The notes under the pieces: model-generated
What the model saw: only the letters and a program-made list of their open reading frames with translations
What the model was told of the DNA's origin: nothing
Database searches by the model: none
Translations under genes and position numbers: made by a program
Source of the DNA: Dehalococcoidia bacterium
GTDB lineage: Bacteria; Chloroflexota; Dehalococcoidia; SHYD01; SHYC01
NCBI GenBank assembly: GCA_016844365.1
Contig: JAENIT010000048.1
Location: 1-5,715, forward strand
Length of the DNA: 5,715 bases
Direction of reading: 5' to 3'
Shown here: positions 1 through 4,299 of the stretch, piece by piece
Layout: each line of letters begins with the position of its first letter
Position numbering within the stretch: position 1 is the first letter of the stretch

Positions 1-653
1 TCCTGAGGAGGCACCGCAAATACCAGTACGCTGTCCACCTTGGTTGCCCCGGCCTCCGTGGTTGAGGTCACAGAACCTATGAATTTCACCTCTATATTTC
101 TGAAAACGGGGGCTATTTGGGGGCCCAGAAGACCAGGCGCTTCAACTATTATATCCACTCTGGACCCTGGAAACACGGCACCGGCCTTTATCAGTGGCAC
201 CGCAGATGGGTAGGTTACCGCGACCAGCACCTTCCCTTTCTCGATTAGGTTGGGGTTGAACTCTGGCGCAACCTGGACGCTCTTGCCGGGCGCTGAAGCA
301 GGAGTGGCCGGCCCTTTCTCAGCGCCCTCTGTGGCAATCCCAGCAATCTGAGAATCCAGGATAGCCACTTTGGCCAAAAGTTTACCCTTGGCGAATTTAC
401 CGTTAACCCCTTCTACCTTGGCAATAGCGCCTGGAGGGATTATATTCTCAGGCCACTGCTGAACGGTGACCTTGTCTGGAGTTATCACAGTACGTTCAGG
501 TATATCTACCAGGGCCACTACCACAGGCCGCTCAGGGATCTCCTTTCCCTTGGCCACATTTAACTGCACCACAAAGAACACCGCGGCGCCGGAGATAAGG
601 GCCAGCACAACCCCAAAGGCCATGAGTATATTTCCGCCGCCCTTTCGGCCCAT
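1..653 (-). CDS. cpaB: Flp/Tad pilus assembly protein CpaB (RcpC), N-terminal part, cut by window edge
   Basis: The frame is open from the ATG at 653 to the window edge, giving 217 codons and no stop, so the 3' end is missing. CpaB is an envelope protein of the Tad system that exports and assembles Flp pili, thought to sit around the secretin. Visible in order: a short basic N-terminus (MGRKGGG), one hydrophobic anchor at about residues 9-31, and a SAF domain at about 42-103 beginning RPVVVALVDIPERTVITPDKV. A Pro/Ala/Gly-rich linker at about 105-125 leads into the RcpC/CpaB region, with VLVAVTYPSAVPLIKAGAVF at 142-161 followed by PGSRVDIIVEAPG. The pattern of anchor, SAF domain and 'G-x-RVDI' matches the family. 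Start choice: AAAGGAG at 660-666 lies 6 nt before the ATG; a second in-frame ATG at codon 11 has no such site and would cut into the anchor. The upstream gap carries its own promoter. The Flp pilin gene at 1530-1691 supports a Tad locus. Confidence 0.9.
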   Translation of the reverse strand, partial: MGRKGGGNILMAFGVVLALISGAAVFFVVQLNVAKGKEIPERPVVVALVDIPERTVITPDKVTVQQWPENIIPPGAIAKVEGVNGKFAKGKLLAKVAILDSQIAGIATEGAEKGPATPASAPGKSVQVAPEFNPNLIEKGKVLVAVTYPSAVPLIKAGAVFPGSRVDIIVEAPGLLGPQIAPVFRNIEVKFIGSVTSTTEAGATKVDSVLVFAVPPQ

Positions 654-708
654 AACGCACTCCTTTAGCCACCGCTAAACTACAATAATCATAATGCCCC
701 GCGACTTC

Positions 709-738
709 ATTCTAACCACCTCGCAACTTGCGCGTCAA
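709..738 (-). promoter_or_regulatory. Probable sigma70-type promoter of cpaB
   Basis: On the minus strand, TTGACG (733-738, five of six matches to the -35 consensus) is separated by 18 nt from TAGAAT (709-714, five of six matches to the -10). A transcript would start near 702 and have a leader of about 48 nt before the cpaB ATG. A weaker alternative lies just downstream: TATGAT at 688-693 with TTAGAA at 710-715. The assignment rests on consensus match and position only. Confidence 0.5.
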
Positions 739-789
739 GCTAGTGGCGTCGCCGGGCCAGTGACAACACCGTTTCACGAAATCGACGTC

Positions 790-842
790 GTATGTATAAC
801 GTCTATCTCCAAAGTATGTATCTCACGACCTTATAACACGAC
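790..842. repeat. Short direct repeats in the gap upstream of cpaB, possible operator
   Basis: The 214 bp between the membrane-protein stop and the cpaB start holds no gene I can support. It contains GTATGTAT twice (790-797 and 814-821, 24 bp start to start) and CACGAC twice (824-829 and 837-842, 13 bp apart). All copies lie 50-110 bp upstream of the predicted cpaB promoter, a place where an activator could bind. The repeats are short enough to arise by chance. Confidence 0.25.
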
Positions 843-867
843 AACCGGGCAGTTCACAGATGCTCCC

Positions 868-1401
868 TCAGTGCCTTCGCAACAGGAGAGCCGCCACCTC
901 TGTGTGAAATCCATAGCTGATGAAGGCTGCGGAGAGGGGAACCAGGACCAGCAAGCTTAATCCATGGTGCAGGAATCCCAATCCCACGGTAGGTCCCAGG
1001 ATTCCTTGGGTGAGGGGGAAATCTGTCTGGGCCGATTGTATAGCCTTAACGATATGTTCCACCTGATGGTACCCTTGGAGGAGTATAGCAGCCCATAAAT
1101 TGAGGTAGGCCCCAGGCTTTGCATACAACCACCGATGCCCCTTTACCGCTACACATCCCCAGAACACCATAACAGTGGCCACCATAACAACAAATACATA
1201 GGTGAAATGAACCCATTGCAAGTCGGCTACGGCCCCAAAGATGCCGTGGGGGTCCTGGACTCCCCACAGATCGCTCTGAAGTTCCTGGACTATGTGCTCT
1301 ATCATGTGCATGCTGTGAAAAAGCACTGTCCCCAAGAACAGATAGCACAACATTGACCACATTCGATCAGAATGAGGCTGCCTTACATACTTCATAATCA
1401 T
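868..1401 (-). CDS. Unrecognised four-helix membrane protein with two His-rich repeats
   Basis: I do not recognise the family. The 177 residues contain four hydrophobic segments at about 14-38, 63-86, 97-120 and 140-164, so it is very likely an integral inner-membrane protein. The second half repeats the first without gaps at an offset of 80 residues. H32, E35-H36-I37-V38, Q42-S43, G53-I54, G56, L61 and H65 match H112, E115-H116-I117-V118, Q122-S123, G133-I134, G136, L141 and H145. Each half therefore has an H-x-x-E-H motif near the end of one helix and a His at the start of the next; extra histidines are H29 and H146. This suggests a pseudo-symmetric bundle that binds metal or haem, which is inference. 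The start is uncertain: ATG at 1401 (MIMK) or the third codon at 1395, both with only weak Shine-Dalgarno-like sequence. It lies between the Flp pilin and CpaB genes, so a pilus-linked role is possible but not shown. Confidence 0.75.
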   Translation of the reverse strand: MIMKYVRQPHSDRMWSMLCYLFLGTVLFHSMHMIEHIVQELQSDLWGVQDPHGIFGAVADLQWVHFTYVFVVMVATVMVFWGCVAVKGHRWLYAKPGAYLNLWAAILLQGYHQVEHIVKAIQSAQTDFPLTQGILGPTVGLGFLHHGLSLLVLVPLSAAFISYGFHTEVAALLLRRH

Positions 1402-1430
1402 CCAGGTATGCTCACTATCCTAGGAAACCA

Positions 1431-1459
1431 GGAAGGAGCCCTGTCCCAGGGCTCCTTCC
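1431..1459. terminator. Strong 13-bp hairpin downstream of the Flp pilin gene
   Basis: Perfect inverted repeat: GGAAGGAGCCCTG (1431-1443), a 3-nt loop, and CAGGGCTCCTTCC (1447-1459). On the plus strand it is followed by a T-rich tract (ATTTTGGCCTTTTT, 1460-1473). On the minus strand, where the genes lie, it is followed only by TGGTTTCC. It is therefore a good terminator shape for plus-strand transcripts and a weaker one for the pilin transcript, whose stop is 71 nt upstream. It may let some transcription through to the membrane-protein gene, which starts 30 nt further on. A smaller hairpin (CCCGC-GTT-GCGGG, 1492-1504) lies between it and the pilin stop. Confidence 0.6.
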
Positions 1460-1529
1460 ATTTTGGCCTTTTTACTGGCCCCATGCCATGTCCCGCGTTG
1501 CGGGTTATGGCTCAGCCTACTGGGTTCAA

Positions 1530-1691
1530 TTATCCGGTTCCTGAGATCCCAGAGCTGATGTTGCTGAAAATACTGCCGATCTGTGGGCCAAGGAGTACCA
1601 GAACGGCGATTACCACGATCGCTACTAGGAAGATGATCAGCCCGTACTCCACCAGGCCTTGACCTTCTTCCCTAACCAGCCACTGCTGCAT
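1530..1691 (-). CDS. flp: Flp/Fap-type pilin (Tad pilus major subunit precursor), 53 aa
   Basis: This small gene makes the type IVb pilin that is polymerised into Flp pili by the Tad machinery. Translation from the ATG at 1691 gives 53 residues ending in TAA at 1530. The N-terminus MQQWLVREEG is a 10-residue leader, followed by QGLVEYGLI. This fits the Flp prepilin rule G/XXXXEY, with cleavage after G10 and the E15-Y16 pair at +5/+6 of the mature protein. A single hydrophobic segment runs from about 17 to 36 (GLIIFLVAIVVIAVLVLLG from residue 17). The short tail to residue 53 is rich in Ser, Gly and Ile. The length is typical of Flp pilins. The start is fixed by AAAGGAGGT (1698-1706), 6 nt upstream, which is held in a hairpin. 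A near-consensus promoter at 1813-1840 gives it its own transcript. CpaB further downstream belongs to the same system. The processing peptidase, ATPase and secretin are not in the window. Confidence 0.9.
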   Translation of the reverse strand: MQQWLVREEGQGLVEYGLIIFLVAIVVIAVLVLLGPQIGSIFSNISSGISGTG

Positions 1692-1693
1692 AG

Positions 1694-1732
1694 CTATACC
1701 TCCTTTCTTTGCCTATTTTGAGGAGGCTATAG
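1694..1732 (-). promoter_or_regulatory. Leader hairpin that sequesters the pilin Shine-Dalgarno site
   Basis: In the minus-strand transcript, CTATAGCCTCCT (1732-1721) can pair with AGGAGGTATAG (1704-1694). This makes 11 base pairs with one bulged G (1727) and a 16-nt loop (1705-1720, CAAAATAGGCAAAGAA). The 3' arm contains almost the whole Shine-Dalgarno sequence AAAGGAGGT (1698-1706), and the stem ends 2 nt before the ATG. Translation of the pilin would be blocked unless the stem opens, for example by a ligand, protein, competing RNA pairing or temperature. I do not recognise a known riboswitch class. The pairing is seen directly; the regulatory role is inferred. Confidence 0.6.
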
Positions 1733-1737
1733 AGCAG

Positions 1738-1788
1738 TGGGGCAACTGTAAGATGGAATTCCTTGGGGATAAACAAGGATACGCCCCA
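1738..1788 (-). promoter_or_regulatory. Alternative short stems in the pilin leader
   Basis: The 5' half of the pilin leader has segments that cannot all pair at once. The plus-strand GCCCCA (1783-1788) is complementary to TGGGGC (1738-1743, 6 bp), and its last five bases are also complementary to TGGGG (1764-1768). CCTTG (1761-1765) can pair with CAAGG (1774-1778). Such competing stems are seen in switching leaders, but each is only 5-6 bp and could be chance. Confidence 0.3.
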
Positions 1789-1812
1789 TTAACTCTTTAC
1801 CACCTCAATTAA

Positions 1813-1840
1813 ATTGTAGACCAGTTTTACGGAATGTCAA
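1813..1840 (-). promoter_or_regulatory. Near-consensus sigma70-type promoter of the Flp pilin gene
   Basis: TTGACA (1835-1840) is a perfect -35 box, followed after 16 nt by TACAAT (1813-1818), five of six matches to the -10. The predicted transcript starts near 1806, so the leader before the pilin ATG is about 115 nt. The -35 box begins only 10 bp after the khpA stop codon, so the pilin has its own promoter even though it lies close behind rpsP-khpA. It is the best promoter match I found in the window. Confidence 0.75.
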
Positions 1841-1850
1841 GTGATCGCCA

Positions 1851-2105
1851 TCACACATCGGTATCAATTTCTGTAATTGGCGCGATTACTAAAACCGCCT
1901 GACTGCCTTCATAGGTGGAGGCCACCTTGAGAAGGTTCCTAATTGCCTGGGCAACCTTACCCCCCTTGCCTATCACCTTCCCCATATCTGAGGGCGCTAC
2001 GTAAAGCCTGACAACAGTCCTTCTACCTTCAGGGACCACCTCGACACTAACCTCATCAGGCTTTGTCACCAGGGATTTAACTATGTACTCAACTAGCTCC
2101 TTCAT
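1851..2105 (-). CDS. khpA: KH-domain RNA-binding protein KhpA (YlqC family)
   Basis: This 84-residue single-KH protein is likely cytoplasmic and binds RNA; in Gram-positive bacteria KhpA partners KhpB in post-transcriptional control linked to cell division and elongation. The start [19 protein letters not shown] is typical of the family. The KH core is at residues 40-60, with the GxxG loop as G46-K47-G48-G49 inside [21 protein letters not shown] chose the ATG at 2105; a TTG one codon earlier would only add one Met. A GGAAGG site lies about 6 nt upstream. The gene begins inside rpsP (17 nt overlap), which suggests translational coupling with S16, an arrangement common in Chloroflexota and Firmicutes. 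rimM and trmD, which often follow, are replaced here by the pilin promoter and gene. Confidence 0.9.
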   Translation of the reverse strand: MKELVEYIVKSLVTKPDEVSVEVVPEGRRTVVRLYVAPSDMGKVIGKGGKVAQAIRNLLKVASTYEGSQAVLVIAPITEIDTDV

Positions 2106-2370
2106 CAACGCCTTCCGTACCCTTGAACTTGTCCATGGTTCGAGTAATTTTCAGCAGCTTGGTGACAACGTCCGTGGGTTGTGCCCCCTGCCTCAGCCAC
2201 TTTAGCGCTTTCTCGTCGTCGATAACTATGGTGGACGGATTGTTTAAGGGATGGTAGTAGCCTATTATCTCCAGAAAGGCTCCATCCCTTGGGGCCCTAG
2301 AGTCAGCCGCCACCACTCGGTACATGGGACGCTTCTTAGCCCCTACCCTGGCCAAACGAAGTTTTACCAC
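2089..2370 (-). CDS. rpsP: 30S ribosomal protein S16
   Basis: S16 is a 16S rRNA-binding protein of the small ribosomal subunit, needed for 30S assembly. The 93 residues have the family signature at the N-terminus ([20 protein letters not shown]) followed by ADSRAPRDG. After this come LEIIGYYHP (residues 33-41) and the conserved [14 protein letters not shown] stretch (54-67). The length is normal for the family. The start codon is GTG at 2370; GGGAGG is about 11 nt upstream, slightly far but the only good site. The last 17 nt overlap khpA. The gene upstream is an unrelated hydrolase rather than ffh. A possible -10 box at 2411-2416 could supply its own promoter. Confidence 0.96.
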   Translation of the reverse strand: MVKLRLARVGAKKRPMYRVVAADSRAPRDGAFLEIIGYYHPLNNPSTIVIDDEKALKWLRQGAQPTDVVTKLLKITRTMDKFKGTEGVDEGAS

Positions 2371-2410
2371 CTGTTCTGTAACCTCCCTGTCTCAATTAAC
2401 ACTACTCAAT

Positions 2411-2416
2411 AGTATA
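2411..2416 (-). promoter_or_regulatory. Possible -10 box for rpsP
   Basis: TATACT on the minus strand matches the -10 consensus at five of six positions and would start a transcript near 2404, about 34 nt before the rpsP GTG. No convincing -35 box lies at the right distance, so this is weak. It sits in the 63 bp gap between the hydrolase stop and rpsP. Confidence 0.3.
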
Positions 2417-2430
2417 CACGATGTTACGTC

Positions 2431-2449
2431 ACGCTATCCCAGATAGCGT
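2431..2449 (-). repeat. Perfect 8-bp hairpin across the hydrolase stop codon
   Basis: ACGCTATC (2431-2438), a 3-nt loop, and GATAGCGT (2442-2449) form a perfect stem that contains the TAG stop (2434-2436) of the hydrolase gene. No T tract follows on the minus strand, so it is not a standard intrinsic terminator. It could protect the mRNA 3' end or weakly separate the hydrolase from rpsP. Confidence 0.4.
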
Positions 2450-3315
2450 TTCAGCCAGTTGTAAGCCTGGATATTGAAATCGGTGCAAGGAGAATGCTCC
2501 AGTTCAGGATAGACAAAGACCGCCTTGACAGAGCGGATCGCATCAAAAACTGGCATTATCGTAGCAGACGGGCACACTCTATCCTTCAGCCCTATATTCA
2601 TAAGGATAGGGCAGGTGATAGTATCGGCTAAGTTCAAGGGATCGTAGTAGGACAAGGTGTTCATGGCCACCTCACGCTCCTCCGGATGCTCAGCCAGGTA
2701 GACGTTAAGCTCCCTATATGGATCGGTAGTTATGCCCGCCGCCACAGGGTAATTACACAGGAAGGGCTCCTCTGCGACCGCTGCCCGTAGCCGACCGTCG
2801 AGGGATGCTGTGGCCAGAGTGAGACCGCCGCCCTGGCTACGACCCCACATGCCTATGCGCCCAGAGTCCACCTCCTGGCGCTGAGACAGGAAGTCCACTC
2901 CTCGGACGCAGTCCATATACGCTCCGCGATAGTAATAGCTCTGAGGATCAGTAATGTTGTAGGTGAGCTTTGTTCCCGACTCTAGCTCCCCTTCGGATCG
3001 GCTCTCTCCTTGACTCCTGGGAAACAGGGTAAGCACCACGTACCCCTGCTGCACCAACTGGACTGGGATGGGCTTGTCACCGCCGTAACCAGGGGCTGTC
3101 ATGACAGCCGGGAATCGGCCTCCTGGGGGCGGGTCTTTTGGCACCGAGTACCACGCCCGGATGCGCTGCCCCCCAAAGCTGGACATGATCACACGGTAGG
3201 TGGTGTACTCTCGTCCGCTTTGCTCCGGAGCTGGCTCCAATGCTGGCTCGGGCCTCACCTTGGCCAGCTCGGAGAGTGTCCCCTCCCAGAGCTTTCTAAC
3301 CCTTTCCTCAGGCAT
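2434..3315 (-). CDS. Alpha/beta hydrolase, acetyl xylan esterase / cephalosporin-C deacetylase (CE7)-like
   Basis: A 293-residue serine hydrolase of the alpha/beta fold; CE7 enzymes remove acetyl groups from short xylo-oligosaccharides and cephalosporin C, but the substrate here is unknown. The nucleophile elbow is GRSQGGG with Ser160. The acid is probably Asp245 in GLKDRVCPSATIMP (243-256), close to the CE7 'GLMDxxCPPST' pattern, and the base is His274 in ELEHSP. The oxyanion-side 'RGQG' motif of classical CE7 enzymes appears altered to FPRSQGES (98-105). The chain is slightly shorter than the usual 320 residues or so. No signal peptide is seen, so it is likely cytoplasmic. The ATG at 3315 follows AAGGA by 8 nt, and a promoter candidate lies at 3350-3379. 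It stands between an inverted-repeat element and rpsP with no functional link to either. A broader peptidase-S9/dienelactone-type hydrolase is the main alternative. Confidence 0.78.
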   Translation of the reverse strand: MPEERVRKLWEGTLSELAKVRPEPALEPAPEQSGREYTTYRVIMSSFGGQRIRAWYSVPKDPPPGGRFPAVMTAPGYGGDKPIPVQLVQQGYVVLTLFPRSQGESRSEGELESGTKLTYNITDPQSYYYRGAYMDCVRGVDFLSQRQEVDSGRIGMWGRSQGGGLTLATASLDGRLRAAVAEEPFLCNYPVAAGITTDPYRELNVYLAEHPEEREVAMNTLSYYDPLNLADTITCPILMNIGLKDRVCPSATIMPVFDAIRSVKAVFVYPELEHSPCTDFNIQAYNWLKRYLG

Positions 3316-3349
3316 CCTTTATTTCCTTCATAAACCATGATCCTTCGTA

Positions 3350-3379
3350 ATCGTAAGCCACTAGCTCGATTTTAGTCAA
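3350..3379 (-). promoter_or_regulatory. Probable promoter of the CE7-like hydrolase gene
   Basis: TTGACT (3374-3379, five of six) is followed after 18 nt by TACGAT (3350-3355, four of six). The transcript would begin near 3343, giving a leader of about 28 nt with AAGGA near the start codon. The promoter lies between the inverted-repeat element and the gene, so the hydrolase probably has its own transcript. Confidence 0.42.
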
Positions 3380-3400
3380 CTACCTTCTTTATCGAGGGTA

Positions 3401-3517
3401 TTTAGTAAGAGGGGATCGCAGCCTGTGAGAGACCAAGCCGACGTTTGCTGAGGCTCTCGAAGCGAACGTCGGCGGTGCCTTCGAGAGCCTCAGGCAACGC
3501 CGCGCGACGTTACTAAA
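3401..3517. repeat. Nested inverted-repeat element, about 117 bp, possible MITE-like or REP-like sequence
   Basis: The gap between gatD and the hydrolase gene holds three inverted repeats. The outer ends are TTTAGTAA (3401-3408) and TTACTAAA (3510-3517). The core arms are TGAGGCTCTCGAA (3449-3461) and TTCGAGAGCCTCA (3480-3492), perfect over 13 bp and extendable with mismatches to about 25 bp (3440-3464 with 3477-3501). A third pair, CCGACGTT (3438-3445) and AACGTCGG (3465-3472), competes with the core stem. The short mirrored ends resemble a miniature transposable element, but I see no target-site duplication and no coding sequence. As a terminator for gatD it lacks a T tract on the minus strand. 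Confidence 0.6.
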
Positions 3518-3528
3518 CGCTCTCGTCC

Positions 3529-4299
3529 CTACCTCCACATATCGATGAGCCTGCTCAAGCCACGAGCAGGAGCCGCCAGTCGGACGGCGGCTTCGTGAGC
3601 TTCCCACTCGTAGGCATCATCGAGGGGCGCTAGGGAGACGTCAGGATATTTACGGGCCAGGGCGAGGTATATAAGGTGGTCTGCAAAGTGTGGGTTCTTG
3701 GGAAGGAAGGAGCCGTGGAGATATGTTCCAAAGGCGTTCTTGTACACTGCGCCCTCGGTCCCGTCCTCAGAGTTGTTGCCGTGGCCGTGGACAACCGTGG
3801 CCAATGGGGAAACGCCATCACCCAGATAAGTGCGTCCTCCATGGTTCTCGAAGCCAACGAGGGGGCCTCCCTGCCAGCGGGCCACCAGATTTCCGATGCA
3901 CCGGGGCGACCGGATCCCTGGATGCACCGTCCAAGCATCGAATATGCCGAGGCCGGGAAGCTCTGGACCCTCCGCTGGACGATAATATAGACCCATGAGC
4001 TGGTAGCCGCCGCAGACGGCCAGCGCCACCACCCCGTTCTCCACCGCCTCCTTTAACGCCTCACCCTTCACTGCCTGTAGGTCCTGTGCCACCTGGCGTT
4101 GCTCCTTGTCCTGGCCTCCGCCCATGAAAATCAGGTCGTAGGCCTCAGGGTTCAGAGGCTCCCCGAGGTTCACCTCGCGCACCTGTGCCTCGATCCCTCG
4201 ACGGCGACACCGCTCTGTAAGGCAGATGATGTTGCCCCGGTCGCCGTACAGGTTCATCTCTCGAGCGTAAAGGTGGGCGATGTTGAGAATCACTGTCAC
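3529..4299 (-). CDS. gatD: CobB/CobQ-like class I glutamine amidotransferase, GatD type
   Basis: GatD hydrolyses glutamine and passes ammonia to MurT, which amidates the D-glutamate of lipid II to D-isoglutamine in cell-wall synthesis. The 256 residues begin in the GatD style, with HLYAREMNLYGDRGNIICLT at 9-28 and the NLYGDRGN block. The probable nucleophile is Cys96 in VALAVCGGYQLMG and the catalytic His is His195 in GTYLHGSFLPKNP. GFENHGGRTYLG (149-160) is also typical. The chain is slightly longer than the usual 240-250. The start is GTG at 4299, whose GTGA overlaps the TGA stop of gnd; GAGGTG lies about 11 nt upstream, so translation is probably coupled. A second in-frame GTG two codons later is possible. 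murT is not adjacent; upstream are gnd and a glucose-6-phosphate isomerase domain, and downstream is a repeat. It may pair with a distant MurT or serve another amidotransfer. A cobyric-acid-synthase glutaminase domain is less likely, as the synthetase part is absent. Confidence 0.85.
   Translation of the reverse strand: MTVILNIAHLYAREMNLYGDRGNIICLTERCRRRGIEAQVREVNLGEPLNPEAYDLIFMGGGQDKEQRQVAQDLQAVKGEALKEAVENGVVALAVCGGYQLMGLYYRPAEGPELPGLGIFDAWTVHPGIRSPRCIGNLVARWQGGPLVGFENHGGRTYLGDGVSPLATVVHGHGNNSEDGTEGAVYKNAFGTYLHGSFLPKNPHFADHLIYLALARKYPDVSLAPLDDAYEWEAHEAAVRLAAPARGLSRLIDMWR

Noticed and set aside
694..960. Plus-strand frame of 88 codons over the cpaB upstream gap
   Set aside because: It overlaps the cpaB promoter and the end of the membrane-protein gene, has no Shine-Dalgarno, and its translation shows no recognisable domain.
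1500..1550. tRNA-like stretch with a GGTTCAATT T-loop resemblance
   Set aside because: The stretch is the 3' end of the pilin gene and just beyond; no acceptor stem or anticodon arm can be drawn around it.
1372..1662. Plus-strand frame of 96 codons antisense to the pilin gene
   Set aside because: It covers the Flp pilin and the 13-bp hairpin on the opposite strand; the pilin has family motifs, a promoter and a ribosome site, so this is a shadow.
1692..1806. c-di-GMP class I riboswitch in the pilin leader
   Set aside because: The loop has a GGCAAA string, but the conserved paired elements and the GAAA tetraloop/receptor pattern are absent.
3401..3528. Intrinsic terminator for gatD
   Set aside because: The stems are strong, but no T tract follows on the minus strand; I list it as a repeat element instead.
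3630..3998. Several overlapping frames of about 100 codons on both strands within gatD
   Set aside because: All are other-frame readings of the GC-rich gatD sequence, whose own frame carries clear GatD motifs.
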